Below are positions 47,301 to 56,559 of a DNA stretch of 64,000 bases, one piece after another. The stretch comes from Sphingobacteriia bacterium (GTDB lineage Bacteria; Bacteroidota; Bacteroidia; Bacteroidales; UBA7960). The stretch's first letter is position 1. Each line of letters starts with the position of its first letter. Position numbers and translations under genes: made by a program. The stretch spans positions 68,784 to 132,783 of the forward strand of contig JAABRR010000010.1 in NCBI GenBank assembly GCA_011390785.1, read 5' to 3'. A model generated the notes under the pieces. That model was not told the DNA's origin. It was given only the letters and a program-made list of their open reading frames with translations, and did not search any database.

Positions 47301-50300
47301 AATTCCAATATTATCTGTACCTGTTTCCCATTCAACAAATGCTACCTCACTGCCTAATGCCATAAGATTTACTTCTGCCGGTGGCTGCGGTAATTCCTGA
47401 TCGAGAAAATGGAATAAATAGGGCGGTTCAATGAGGGTTGGATCTTCAATGCCAGGCCCAACCCACTTAATCCGATGTTCGAAAGTGTTGATAATTTCTT
47501 TATGATAAGCTTCAAAATAATAGGCTTTACCTGCTTCCAGGGTAAGAAATTCAGATGGAGAGTTTTTATTTGCTGTTGGGTTTGCTTCTGCAGGTAGATT
47601 TCCTGTTGAAGCATCAGTACTTAAGTAAAATGGCCCATCTGTATCAGGGTCTGCTTCAATGGTAAAACGATATATACCAGTTTCCGGCGGTATAATATAA
47701 CCCCATGATTTGCCCCAGAAGAAATCTAATGAAGGATCATCAACAACACTAGCCGTTGGCAATATAACGGGATAGCCAGGATAAAATGTTGGATCAGCAC
47801 CAAAGGGCATGGGCTGCCAATGAGCAACCTGTGTAGCACCATAATTCATACCGAAGGTATTGTATGTTTCCAGAGGAATATCGAATGTGATTTCAAAGGG
47901 ATCTTCACCTTCACCCAATGCTACTTCATCAATAGCACTTAATTTTACGGTTGCAAAACCTTGTGCTCCCAAATCCCGGAAATACATTAGGGCAAACTTG
48001 CTTCCTGTTTCATAGCTAAGGCTGTCAATAATTATCCTATCTGTGGAAAGATTTTCGTATTCAAAAATAATTTCCTGAATATCATGGATATAGCCGTCAT
48101 CAACATCAGGAATAATTACGAAGTGCTGGTTATCTGTCCCCACATTTACATGAGTAAAAACCGGAAAACCAAAACTGGCAGGATTGTTAACACCTACTTC
48201 TGTACTTACAAATTTGGCAATAAAACTTAGTTGTTTCATATCGACTTCATCGGAATATATAGTTCCGCGATCATCAGTTATCATGACCGTGATTTGGGTA
48301 TTTCCATTACTTGCTGGCGTATATTCCACTGTTGCTTCTCCCGCTTCTTCATTCCAGAAAACTGCAATATTTTCATCGGGTACGATTTCCTGATTACTGC
48401 TGGTTGCCGTAAATGAAAGGTTTTCTAGCCGCTCCGGGTTTCCATCTGTAATCCCGGTAATAACAAGCGATTGGGTTCCATCAGCGATATTGGCTGAAGG
48501 ATGGCTGGTTACCGGATCGTGCGTGGGTGCCTGGTTGGGATAGGCATCAGTACCGATTCGTAAATCATCTATCCTGATATTGGAGAAAACGGTACTGGTT
48601 GTTCTGTCAGCCTGAAAAACAAGGTATTTAATAAGATAAGGACTAATGCTATTCAATACTTCATCATAATTTTGAATATATTCTACATAGTTTCCATCTC
48701 CAGAAAGTGAAACAGAAAAATTTCCCGTTGAAACACTAAAATTACCGTCTGAAGTAGGAGCAAAAACATCTTGTAGTTTCAGCCCAAAGTTTGTTACTGG
48801 CTCAGCTGAGCTAACTCTTAGTCTTACATGCGTTCCAGCCTGGAATAAATCCAGCGCTTCAGGAAATGTAAACCTAAACCAATGGTTACTTTCACTACTT
48901 TTTGTGACTTTAAGGTGTGACAAATCAGAATTGTCAATGTTTTCAATCCATTCAAACTGATATATTGAAGAGTTACCAGAATTATTCCAATTACGGGATT
49001 CCCAATTGCTCAAGAATCCATCTGTGGTAAAATCATCCCTGAAAGCATCTTCCTGCTCCAGCTTAACCACAACAAAATCGTAGGTTTGTTCTGTCAAATC
49101 TTCTGCAACTACTGTAAGAGATGTCACATTATCCAAATCAATCATTGCGCCGTGTGCAATATCTGCCAAAGCAAAAACACTCACGTCATAGTTGAGATTA
49201 TAGACTGTGCCTGTATTTTGGGGAATTTGAAAGGTAACAGTTTGATTATCCTGATCAATTTCTCCCACAGAAGTAACTTTTCCACCCAGTAGTAATTGAG
49301 CTGAATAAAGGTTATTGTCGGTATTGGCAAGCGCTTTGGTAATTGTGGTTGTGTAGGTAAGATCTGTGCCTTGGCCGTCAGAAAGGAGATAATCTACCGG
49401 ATTTGTAAAATCAGTAGCCACTCCACTTTCAGGTATAGAAGTAAACCCAGGAGCAAGTTGAATCTCCGGAACAAGAGATGTAGCATCAGCAGCAAAAGGG
49501 ACTTCAGCAGTAATGGTTAAGGCATCATGGTCAATAATGGCTGAAGTGTAAGGCAGAGTGGCAGGGAAATCGAACCAAACCACTGGTGGCGCTTCGGGCG
49601 TTACATCAGCAAAGGTTGCTCCAAAGCGAATCTCATCGATTATCCCCTGGTCGTTACCACTTCCCGGATACCAGTTTACGGAGTTAAATGCCATGGTAGT
49701 AGCTACTGTTTCAGTAACGATAAAATCAGCTGCAGGCGCATCATTACCCAAAGATGTAGGATTGATCCAAAGGGAGACAGTATTGCCTGATTCGGTGTTG
49801 AAGTCGAGTTTAGCCACCACCAGGTAGGTCTCATTTTTATTGAATGCGATACCCGTAGTATAGTTTACTTCGTTAATGGTTAAAACAAACATGTCGTTCT
49901 GACTTTCAACAGAGAAATACTTCGGACTCCACGCCCACGATGTACCGCTTGAAAGGCCAAATCGGTATTGATCATTCAGATTATGAGCCAGAAAACTCAA
50001 ATAGAGAGTTGTGTTATTGGTTCCGATCCTGGTTTCATCATTAAGCCATGCAGCATAAGGTCCGTCTAACGAGTTATCGAGATTACGGCCACTTCCGCGA
50101 TAGGTACCACCGCCTGTCAGGTTCATTTTTGAAGACATAAGACCAGGATAGGTAAGAACCTGATTTCTGGAAACAAGATAACCTGGTTCGCTACCTTGGA
50201 TATTCCAGTTTTCGCCCCAGCCAAAACCGGTAGATTCACCTGAGATGGGTATGGAAGATTCGATTCCCATGTTAAGCTGGAAATCATCATGCGTGAGCAA

Positions 50301-50363
50301 TTGACCGTTGGCGGTACCCATAAGAGTGGCACCAAATACGAATAGTAAGATTTTGTACTTCAT
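44334..50363 (-). CDS. Giant multidomain secreted glycoside hydrolase (clan GH-A type) with T9SS sorting domain
   Basis: A 2009-residue exported protein with a signal peptide (MKYKILLFVFGATLMGTANGQ). In order: a LamG-like domain (about 22-255), one or two beta-sandwich domains, a PA14-like domain (about 850-985, GYIIPPETGIYRFTIEADPDTD), two fibronectin III domains (about 990-1170), and a CBM-like domain (about 1220-1370, SFEDPRFVNNVTNE). A TIM-barrel-like region (about 1375-1790) resembles GH51/GH39-type enzymes, with likely acid/base Glu1499 in EMGNEVWG and possible nucleophile Glu1633 in QYMYEGN. A beta domain and a type A sorting domain (YPNPAKEKLHIML, ending HRFIKK) finish it. It probably sits on the cell surface. 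The family assignment and substrate are inferred from motifs only. Confidence 0.75.
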   Translation of the reverse strand: MKYKILLFVFGATLMGTANGQLLTHDDFQLNMGIESSIPISGESTGFGWGENWNIQGSEPGYLVSRNQVLTYPGLMSSKMNLTGGGTYRGSGRNLDNSLDGPYAAWLNDETRIGTNNTTLYLSFLAHNLNDQYRFGLSSGTSWAWSPKYFSVESQNDMFVLTINEVNYTTGIAFNKNETYLVVAKLDFNTESGNTVSLWINPTSLGNDAPAADFIVTETVATTMAFNSVNWYPGSGNDQGIIDEIRFGATFADVTPEAPPVVWFDFPATLPYTSAIIDHDALTITAEVPFAADATSLVPEIQLAPGFTSIPESGVATDFTNPVDYLLSDGQGTDLTYTTTITKALANTDNNLYSAQLLLGGKVTSVGEIDQDNQTVTFQIPQNTGTVYNLNYDVSVFALADIAHGAMIDLDNVTSLTVVAEDLTEQTYDFVVVKLEQEDAFRDDFTTDGFLSNWESRNWNNSGNSSIYQFEWIENIDNSDLSHLKVTKSSESNHWFRFTFPEALDLFQAGTHVRLRVSSAEPVTNFGLKLQDVFAPTSDGNFSVSTGNFSVSLSGDGNYVEYIQNYDEVLNSISPYLIKYLVFQADRTTSTVFSNIRIDDLRIGTDAYPNQAPTHDPVTSHPSANIADGTQSLVITGITDGNPERLENLSFTATSSNQEIVPDENIAVFWNEEAGEATVEYTPASNGNTQITVMITDDRGTIYSDEVDMKQLSFIAKFVSTEVGVNNPASFGFPVFTHVNVGTDNQHFVIIPDVDDGYIHDIQEIIFEYENLSTDRIIIDSLSYETGSKFALMYFRDLGAQGFATVKLSAIDEVALGEGEDPFEITFDIPLETYNTFGMNYGATQVAHWQPMPFGADPTFYPGYPVILPTASVVDDPSLDFFWGKSWGYIIPPETGIYRFTIEADPDTDGPFYLSTDASTGNLPAEANPTANKNSPSEFLTLEAGKAYYFEAYHKEIINTFEHRIKWVGPGIEDPTLIEPPYLFHFLDQELPQPPAEVNLMALGSEVAFVEWETGTDNIGIAGYMVYVNGNPFTQEPVAQTSMNLIGLSKETDYEVFVLSVDNSINYSPLSPVLSFTTYPEDNIPPTTPEGLQVTESTSFSISLEWDESTDGETVVLGYNLYINGDSEPVNPDPILGTTYKISPLDTETEYSVTVSAIDAALNESAPSAPVNISTNPFEWDNPAEDTYVGLVSFELENLAPSTGIGVEASFSLNSVFLSNKVGHNSFEDPRFVNNVTNEVLQTMNMEKSNGTVFRVETADPYDGLKSARVQVANGEWIRSGASIVMDPSFNYRFSFAMKAESDYLGEAVDFRIFRDVGGTVVAHSGTVTPTSAWNEYVFEFPGIQDALRSWKIEFSFKKLGTVVIDDVQLHIKERYVPGSKFTSVGMEILEELKPAGLRWGAIDANYESFSGSVGPFQQLHLTFGDIAYLSSLHGDYAFLTLGVNSETDWINNTNTFSHMIEYLNAPAGTTWGDVRIAEGYDQPFSETLNGIIMEMGNEVWGYASHGADAFGSNYANYSQWAAEVIEEKMKSSSYFDEDKMWVSLSGRSPDENYGLHNSLFTNENGQMDMLSISGYLGGNLNYDPAIPVGQSQLDYHKNSYAQMSGKINGLKAIFYEMLQRGMNRIVPQYMYEGNLTRNEYNGTAGQAVTFLDYYLTAMETGVGLTSAFALEGGQWRLLENPVTLAKRPLYHQIRLFNNIAKGGEILPTSFQTIRNIYNDNGIEVNMPSMGVHAYHNDGEYAVVLLSRDFENDYIIQLDLPDEVGTPANGKMVTITSTSFNSLDVIVSEEAMDISDGMLVTVPKFSSVFISFDGNVQDLPEKPIGNFDYAMATTFEVGTVDDKRIFDGPDDEIFVTIDFIPEELFYDRWDFEFVENPSNLLFTRANRRIYANASTVNGTAILRFVTLDGSNLSAEIEIEVTNMDVAVDEITFNGGFIYPNPAKEKLHIMLNEQAQSGRYEIINIQGSKVLEGNLEGAEILLDISSLKEGIFFIRIFNKDQLFTHRFIKK

Positions 50364-51005
50364 TTGTTTGAGGTTGGTTGATAATTTAATTTAGATATAT
50401 TATAAATGTGCAAACGATTGTTTTATGGATTAAAAAAATTGAAAATTCAACAATACACGGTTTTAAAATAAAAATGGATTGCAAGAATTTTCCATAGGAT
50501 TGATTAATTTTTTGAAAAAAATATAAGTCCAGAATTATATAAAAATAAATAAATAAGATCCTTTGTTGCTTACAAATGTATAGAATAAAAAATAGTACGC
50601 AGTGTTAAAAAACTTTTTTATTTCGACAAGATGGAACTTGCATCTTGGAAATCAAAAACAATTAAGCTGGTGATTGATGCAGAAAAATCATTTGCTTATC
50701 CAATTGAAGTTATCGATATCATCTTCGAAAAAGGTGAATACACCATTCTTCCTGGAGACAGCCAGAAAATTGTAAAACTATGATTTTTCCCTGAAAATTC
50801 CTGTTAATCTAACCGTATCCTAATATTTCCAAAAGAAATCATATTATTATTACAGCAAAGATCAAAACTTTTTTAACTTTGAGCAAAATGAAGGTGTTAT
50901 AGGTAATCCAATATTCATATACTCTATTCACATTCTAAAAACTAACAGTTATTGATAAGCCTGAATAATTAATCCTGTTAGATCAATTCGTAAAATCTTT
51001 GATCA
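50364..51005. other. Divergent intergenic region between the giant hydrolase and the regulator
   Basis: It contains a short coding remnant (50631-50783), a possible minus-strand -7 box TACATTTG at 50573-50580 that would serve the hydrolase gene with a leader of about 210 bases, and a possible plus-strand -7 box TAACTTTG at 50874-50881 for the regulator. Neither has a clear TTG at -33. The rest is AT-rich. Confidence 0.45.
50631..50783 (+). pseudogene. Short remnant resembling the C-terminal tail of a family 2 glycosidase
   Basis: A 50-codon frame from ATG 50631 to TGA 50781. Its end, IIFEKGEYTILPGDSQKIVKL, has the form of the last strands of the Ig-like C-terminal domain of beta-mannosidase-type GH2 enzymes, where a NYFxLLPGE-x-K-x-V pattern precedes the terminus. 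The rest of such an enzyme is missing. I read it as debris of a deleted glycosidase gene in the locus. The match is short, so a real small protein cannot be excluded. Confidence 0.4.
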
Positions 51006-53906
51006 ATGAAAAAGTATATTTACCTGTTATTTCTGATGGTAGGCTTCGTACCAAAAGGTTATACCCTGGATAACAGCAACCAGATTGGTAATGCTTTTAT
51101 AATAAACTACGAATCCAAAACCTATCAATCGGGCCGTCAGATATGGGACATGTGCAAAGGCGAAAATGGTATGATGTATTTTGCCAACGGCCCATTAATG
51201 GAGATGGGTACTAATTTTTGGAAAAATTATGAAACAGTAGGTGATTATCCTCTTAGAAGTCTTTGTTCTATGACTGATCACCGGATATTAGTCGGTGGCC
51301 CTGGTTTTATTGGTTATTTTCAGCCGGATAGTATTCCTGGGAATATGTCTTTTCATTCACTTATGCCAACTCTTGATAGTATTTACCATAACTTCGGTAC
51401 CATTTGGCAGATCAAAAGATTCAAGGACATGTATCTTATGAGGGCCGGGCAAGCTCTTTTTCAATTCCAAAACGATACTGTTAAGCCTGTTTTATTTGGA
51501 GAAATCCTTACATTTCTCGATGTTCTTGATAACGATATTTATGTTCAGGTAGCCAAAAAGGGACTTGGAAATATTATTGGGGATCAATTTCAACTTTTGC
51601 CCGATGGTGAAAAGTTTGCATCGATAAATATTAGAGGTATTGCCCCTTTTTCCGATAATTCCCTGCTCATTTTTTCTGATAGTAAAGGAGTATTTATTTA
51701 TGATGGCAGAAATATCAGCCCTTATGAAATATTAAATAATCAAACCATTATTAATAGTCAGGTAAGTACTTTCCAGGTTCTTGAAAATGGAATATATGCT
51801 ATTGGAACAGTAAAAGAAGGTGTTTTTTTAATGGATCAGGGTGGAAATATATTGCAAAATTTCAACAAAATAAATGGACTTCAGAACAACACGGTAATAT
51901 CTATGATGGCTGATCCCAATGATAATCTTTGGGTTGGTCTGGACAACGGCATCAGTTTTATTGAATTGAATTCATGCTTATCATTACTAAACAACCAAAA
52001 GGATATAGGTACAGGCTATGTATCCAGATATTTTAACGGAAAACTTTACCTTGGCACCAACCAGGGATTATTTTTTACCGATTGGGACAACAATAATCAT
52101 CATAACAATAAAGAGCTTGTTATTAAACCAGTAGAAAATACTACAGGACAGGTTTGGAGCCTGTTCGAGCATAATGGCATCCTTTTCTGTGGTCATCATA
52201 AAGGCCTCATGCAAATCACTGACGATAAAAGCCAGTCTCTGGGAGATTTTGAAGGAATATGGCAAATGGATTATCTGATGGATGAACCAGAATATTATAT
52301 CATTTCGACTTATCGCGGGTTCTTTCTTTTGCATTTAGATGCGCAGGGAAGCCTTATAAAATCTGCAAAGCTTACCGACATACCCTCGCGCCCAAGAACA
52401 TTTCTACAGGATGAAAATGACTATTTCTGGATTTTAACACCCGAACAACAGCTTTACCGATTTAAAATTGATACCCGAAGAGAAACTATTAGCCATCTCG
52501 AAAATTTATCATCGCATGAAGGATTGCCAAACTACAATTCAATAAAGGTTGTTGGAAACCGGGGAAAGGTATTCTTTTCAAGTGATCAGGGACTTTTTAA
52601 TTTTGATAATCAGAATAATGTTTTTATCCCCAATACTCATTACAACCAGCTTATAGATGAATCCATACTTTTTATGGAATTCTTTCAGGACGACTTTAAT
52701 CGGATTTGGTACACTCATGACCAGGAAATTGGTTATTTTCCGCTGCAGTTTGGCAAAATGGAAAAAACATTCCGGCCCTTTAACAGAATTCTGGAAACAT
52801 ATACCTTCCTTTTCGGGTCGGTTAACGTAATTGATGAACAAAACGTGCTGTTTGGTGTAGAAAACGGTTTTTTTATTTACCAGAGCAATTGTGTAGAACA
52901 GACCAAGATTACCTATAATGCTTACATTGCTGATGTTTGGACTCACCAGGAGCCCCATAAATGGCATACATCTACATGGCGAAGAGATGACGAATCAGTA
53001 CCGGTATTTCGTCATAATAAAAATGCCTTTGAGTTTTTTCTAACATCTAATTTTTTTGAAACCGATAAACAGGTATACTACTCATTTTACCTGGAAGGTT
53101 TTGAAAACATTTGGGGCGAATGGCAAACACGAAATACAAAAGAATACAACAATCTCCGCGAAGGAACCTATACCTTTCATTTACGTGCGAAAAATGCCGG
53201 AGGTATTGAAACAGAAATAACCAGTTTTACATTTATGGTTTCCCCTCCAATTTACCGGTCAAATTTTGCCTGGATAACGTATACAATAATTTTTATCGTT
53301 TTTATTGTTCTCTACAGACGTTATTTGAACAAAAGAATGGAAGCTGAAAAGAATAAAATCGCCGAAAAGAAACAAAATGAGCTGGAACAGAAAAAGAAAA
53401 TGTATGAAGAAAAACAGATATTAGACAAACAGAGAATTACAGAACTGGAAAATGAAAAACTTCATCAGGAATTGGTGCACAAATCAAAAGAATTATCCAA
53501 TTCTATGATAAATTTGGTGCATATGAATGATAACCTGCGAAAAATAAAAACCGATGTGCAAAGCATGGCAACCGAAAAAGATATAGAGAAAAGAGATCAT
53601 GTTTCTCGCAGACTTATCCGGTTCATTAACAGCGAAATGAATACTTCGAAATATATGGAACTATTCGACCTGAATTTTAGTGCTGTGCACGAAGATTTTA
53701 TTGAGCAACTCCAATCCAAATACCCCAACCTTACCCAAAATGAGATTAAACTTTGCGCCTTCATTAAAATGAATAAATCTACCAAAGAAATAGCATCTCT
53801 GATGAATATCTCATCGCGTGGCGTAGAAACCAGTCGGTACAGACTACGAAACAAATTAGGTCTGTCGCGCGAAGAAAGTCTTTACAATTTCATCTCGACA
53901 ATTTAA
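51006..53906 (+). CDS. Membrane-spanning regulator: beta-propeller, Y_Y_Y domain and LuxR-type HTH
   Basis: A 966-residue one-component regulator. A signal peptide leads to a periplasmic region of about 680 residues with propeller repeats of the two-component-regulator type (for example DPNDNLWVGLDNGISFI). A Y_Y_Y domain follows (about 690-752, FYLEGFENIWGEWQTRN to YTFHLRAKNAGG), then one membrane helix (about 754-775, WITYTIIFIVFIVLYRRYL) and a long coiled coil of about 65 residues. A LuxR-like helix-turn-helix (about 908-960, LTQNEIKLCAFIKMNKSTKE and SRGVETSRYRLRNKLGL) forms the C-terminus. It has no histidine kinase. It likely senses a glycan outside the membrane and acts directly on DNA. 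Its position suggests control of the flanking hydrolase and SusCD genes. Confidence 0.88.
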   Translation: MKKYIYLLFLMVGFVPKGYTLDNSNQIGNAFIINYESKTYQSGRQIWDMCKGENGMMYFANGPLMEMGTNFWKNYETVGDYPLRSLCSMTDHRILVGGPGFIGYFQPDSIPGNMSFHSLMPTLDSIYHNFGTIWQIKRFKDMYLMRAGQALFQFQNDTVKPVLFGEILTFLDVLDNDIYVQVAKKGLGNIIGDQFQLLPDGEKFASINIRGIAPFSDNSLLIFSDSKGVFIYDGRNISPYEILNNQTIINSQVSTFQVLENGIYAIGTVKEGVFLMDQGGNILQNFNKINGLQNNTVISMMADPNDNLWVGLDNGISFIELNSCLSLLNNQKDIGTGYVSRYFNGKLYLGTNQGLFFTDWDNNNHHNNKELVIKPVENTTGQVWSLFEHNGILFCGHHKGLMQITDDKSQSLGDFEGIWQMDYLMDEPEYYIISTYRGFFLLHLDAQGSLIKSAKLTDIPSRPRTFLQDENDYFWILTPEQQLYRFKIDTRRETISHLENLSSHEGLPNYNSIKVVGNRGKVFFSSDQGLFNFDNQNNVFIPNTHYNQLIDESILFMEFFQDDFNRIWYTHDQEIGYFPLQFGKMEKTFRPFNRILETYTFLFGSVNVIDEQNVLFGVENGFFIYQSNCVEQTKITYNAYIADVWTHQEPHKWHTSTWRRDDESVPVFRHNKNAFEFFLTSNFFETDKQVYYSFYLEGFENIWGEWQTRNTKEYNNLREGTYTFHLRAKNAGGIETEITSFTFMVSPPIYRSNFAWITYTIIFIVFIVLYRRYLNKRMEAEKNKIAEKKQNELEQKKKMYEEKQILDKQRITELENEKLHQELVHKSKELSNSMINLVHMNDNLRKIKTDVQSMATEKDIEKRDHVSRRLIRFINSEMNTSKYMELFDLNFSAVHEDFIEQLQSKYPNLTQNEIKLCAFIKMNKSTKEIASLMNISSRGVETSRYRLRNKLGLSREESLYNFISTI

Positions 53907-54009
53907 CCCTTTGGCAATAATTCTACTGATTACCAGACAAATAAAAAATCTACCGTATTATTGACGTATTACCCCTTAAAATTGGTGTAATATTATTGTG
54001 GCAATGCAT

Positions 54010-54040
54010 TTGGTATCAGATTATCTCTGATATACATTTG
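54010..54040 (+). promoter_or_regulatory. Promoter of the glycoside hydrolase operon
   Basis: TTG (54010-54012), a 20-base spacer and TACATTTG (54033-54040) match the Bacteroidota consensus. The spacer is almost entirely occupied by an inverted repeat (separate entry). Confidence 0.7.
54014..54032. promoter_or_regulatory. Candidate operator: perfect inverted repeat inside the promoter
   Basis: TATCAGA and TCTGATA flank the five bases TTATC. The 19-base element lies exactly between the -33 and -7 boxes. Binding there would block or alter RNA polymerase access. The regulator encoded just upstream (LuxR-type HTH, expected to dimerise through its coiled coil) is the obvious candidate to bind it. 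That link is inference. Confidence 0.55.
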
Positions 54041-54271
54041 TGTTCAGGCTTTTGACCACTACGTCAGATTTTAAATTTTTGGTAATACACGGCACATAGT
54101 TGAAAAATAGAAATAAAGATTTTAAAAACCATATTTCGTTCTTTTTAGCCTTTGAGTCAACGATGTAGCCTATTTTGTGTAAATACTACAGATAGCTAAT
54201 TAGTAATCGTCGCTTATATTACTACAGTTTTAATTACGATAAAAAGTATCATTATCAAAAAACACTGAAAT

Positions 54272-56536
54272 ATGAAGAAAACTATATGGTTACCTATTCT
54301 ATTGATTTTCACAGCATTATCCTGTAATAAACCCACTATTGAAATACCAGAAGGTAATGTTCATACTTCGCAAAATGGTATAATCTCAATAGAAGCAGAA
54401 CACTTTAACAACCAGCAAGGCTGGAGAGAAAGAACTCACTATACCAGTGAGGGAATTGCGCCTAATGCTGATAGCTTGAACTTTGATAATTATGTAGAAT
54501 ACAAAATTCTGATCGAAGACCCCGGCACTTATTATTTTTATGTATTGGGCAACAAGCCTCATAACCAAAGTCCTTCTGAAAATTTTTTCCAGATTGGACT
54601 ATTGTATGATGAAAATTCTCTGGCAAAACACCCTGTTTTATTTCCGAATGATTTGAACGCCACAAGTTGGTCTTCTATTTCAAAAGTAGAAGGATTACCC
54701 ATCCAATTCCAGTTTCAACAAAAAGGTATTTATACGCTTCGAATCAAGAACATTGATGGTAGTGGTTATTATCTGGACAAAATGATTTTAAGCAAAAATC
54801 CGGAATTTCGGCCAGCGGGCATGGGCCCGCTTGAAACCTTGCTGGGTGAAAATCCCCGCGAACTCAATACCGAAATAATTCTTCCGCCAAAATGGGCATT
54901 TGGCATAATTTACGGAGGTTATACAACCCAGGATGAAACTATGGCAGTAATAGAAAAGCTGATTGAAAACAACTACCCAATAGATGCTTATTGGATAGAC
55001 TCCTGGTTTTGGGATTTTAATGAAGGTAAAGGCCCCAACGGGTATATCGACTTTGTGGGCGATACAACTGCCTACCCGGATATGCAAAAAATGTGGAGTG
55101 ACATGGAAGATCTTTCTGTTAAGGGAGGAATCTGGATTTGGGACCTTATTCAGATTTCCGGAAACGAAACAGCTTTTAACAAATACTACGACAAGAATTT
55201 ATTCAAATCGACTTTTATCAACCGAAATGGTTGGCACAATCAAACCAAAAATACCCTAACCGGTGTAATTGACTTTGAAAATCCAGAAGCTGTCGATGAA
55301 TGGAAACAAGATATGAAACCCTTCTTCAATAAAGGGGTTGATTTTCTTAAACTGGATAATTCATCGGCCATTCCCTTTGTTAAAGCAGCTTTTGAAGCTA
55401 CGCAGGAGATGGGTCATGAAACTAAAGGTCGTGGTTTTATCTTATCGCACATTCATTCTACCTACGATTCACGCTACAAGCTCTACCCTACTAAATGGAC
55501 CGGAGATGCCAAAATTGCATGGAACCAGACAGATTATCCAAATCTTTGGAACTACTCCATGGGTGCATTCAAAGAAAACGTTGCTATGGCAGCAGACCCC
55601 AAAAGAACAACCTACGATATCCCTTTCCTAACGCATGATGCCGGTGGTTATGATTATTTTGGCAGCACTGATCAAAGTGATGAACTTTACATGCGCTGGA
55701 TTCAGTTTTCCGCCATGAATACACTTATGACCATTTTCTCTACAGCGAAAAATCCAACACGAAACCATCCTTATGGCTACTCAATTGAAGCTCAGGAAAA
55801 CTTCAGAAAATATACCCATTTGCGGATGCAATTATTTCCCTACATTTACTCTTATGCCATAAACACCAGACTTACTGGCGAAAAAATGGTTCAGGGTGAC
55901 GGTGTTCATGAATACCAGTACCTTTTTGGAAACGAATTGCTGGTGGCCCCGGTTTATAAACAAGGAGAACTTACTCGTTCGCTCTACCTGCCTGAAGGAA
56001 AATGGATTGACTTTGAAACCCACCAAATATTTGATGGAGGCGACTACATAAAAGTGAATGCCCCCATCAACAAACTTCCAATGTTTGTAAGGGCCGGATC
56101 CATTCTCCCCATGAGAAACTATGCCAGAACCGTCGAAACAGGCTCAAATGATACTCTACACGTGCATGTTTTTCCATTGGAGGGTAAACAAACAGAATTT
56201 ACCCTTTATGAAGATGATGGTATCAGCAATGATTACCTCAATGGAAAAATTGCCAGCACCGACATGTCAGCAATTAAAAAGGGTGGTGGATTGGAAATAA
56301 ACATTGAACCCATCCAGGGTGAATATGTCGGAATGGAAACTGAAAGAAAGTTTCATGTGCATGTTCATTTAACGGATAAACCCCGATCAGTAACGCTAAA
56401 TGGAGAAGTCCTGAAGGAAAGTACCGATAATTCTTTAGATTCTTTAAAATGGGAATATGCTGAATTTGAAAGAAAAGTAACGCTCCACTTTCTTACGTCA
56501 AAAAGCGATGCTAATAAATTAGAATTCAGGTATTAA
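54272..56536 (+). CDS. GH31 family lipoprotein (alpha-glucosidase/alpha-xylosidase-like)
   Basis: A 754-residue lipoprotein (lipobox TALSC, Cys18). An N-terminal CBM6/35-like beta-sandwich (about 35-175, GIISIEAEHFNNQQG to GSGYYLDKMIL) precedes the GH31 barrel. The barrel has YPIDAYWIDSWFWDF, the likely nucleophile Asp362 in FLKLDNSSAIPF and the likely acid/base Asp412 in KWTGDAKIAWNQ. The C-terminus has the typical GH31 beta domains (LLVAPVYKQGELTRSLYLPEGKWIDF, then MFVRAGSILPM). The nucleophile loop (KLDNS) is shorter than the WxDMNE form of maltase-type GH31, so the substrate is uncertain. The next gene is 23 bases downstream, one operon. Confidence 0.88.
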   Translation: MKKTIWLPILLIFTALSCNKPTIEIPEGNVHTSQNGIISIEAEHFNNQQGWRERTHYTSEGIAPNADSLNFDNYVEYKILIEDPGTYYFYVLGNKPHNQSPSENFFQIGLLYDENSLAKHPVLFPNDLNATSWSSISKVEGLPIQFQFQQKGIYTLRIKNIDGSGYYLDKMILSKNPEFRPAGMGPLETLLGENPRELNTEIILPPKWAFGIIYGGYTTQDETMAVIEKLIENNYPIDAYWIDSWFWDFNEGKGPNGYIDFVGDTTAYPDMQKMWSDMEDLSVKGGIWIWDLIQISGNETAFNKYYDKNLFKSTFINRNGWHNQTKNTLTGVIDFENPEAVDEWKQDMKPFFNKGVDFLKLDNSSAIPFVKAAFEATQEMGHETKGRGFILSHIHSTYDSRYKLYPTKWTGDAKIAWNQTDYPNLWNYSMGAFKENVAMAADPKRTTYDIPFLTHDAGGYDYFGSTDQSDELYMRWIQFSAMNTLMTIFSTAKNPTRNHPYGYSIEAQENFRKYTHLRMQLFPYIYSYAINTRLTGEKMVQGDGVHEYQYLFGNELLVAPVYKQGELTRSLYLPEGKWIDFETHQIFDGGDYIKVNAPINKLPMFVRAGSILPMRNYARTVETGSNDTLHVHVFPLEGKQTEFTLYEDDGISNDYLNGKIASTDMSAIKKGGGLEINIEPIQGEYVGMETERKFHVHVHLTDKPRSVTLNGEVLKESTDNSLDSLKWEYAEFERKVTLHFLTSKSDANKLEFRY

Positions 56537-56559
56537 TTGCTATAAAATAATTCAAATTG

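Larger units (their letters stand above)
53907..54271. other. Regulatory spacer upstream of the GH31 gene
   Basis: It holds a well-formed promoter (54010-54040) with a perfect inverted repeat inside its spacer, followed by a leader of about 230 bases in which I see no open frame or clear riboswitch. Confidence 0.6.
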
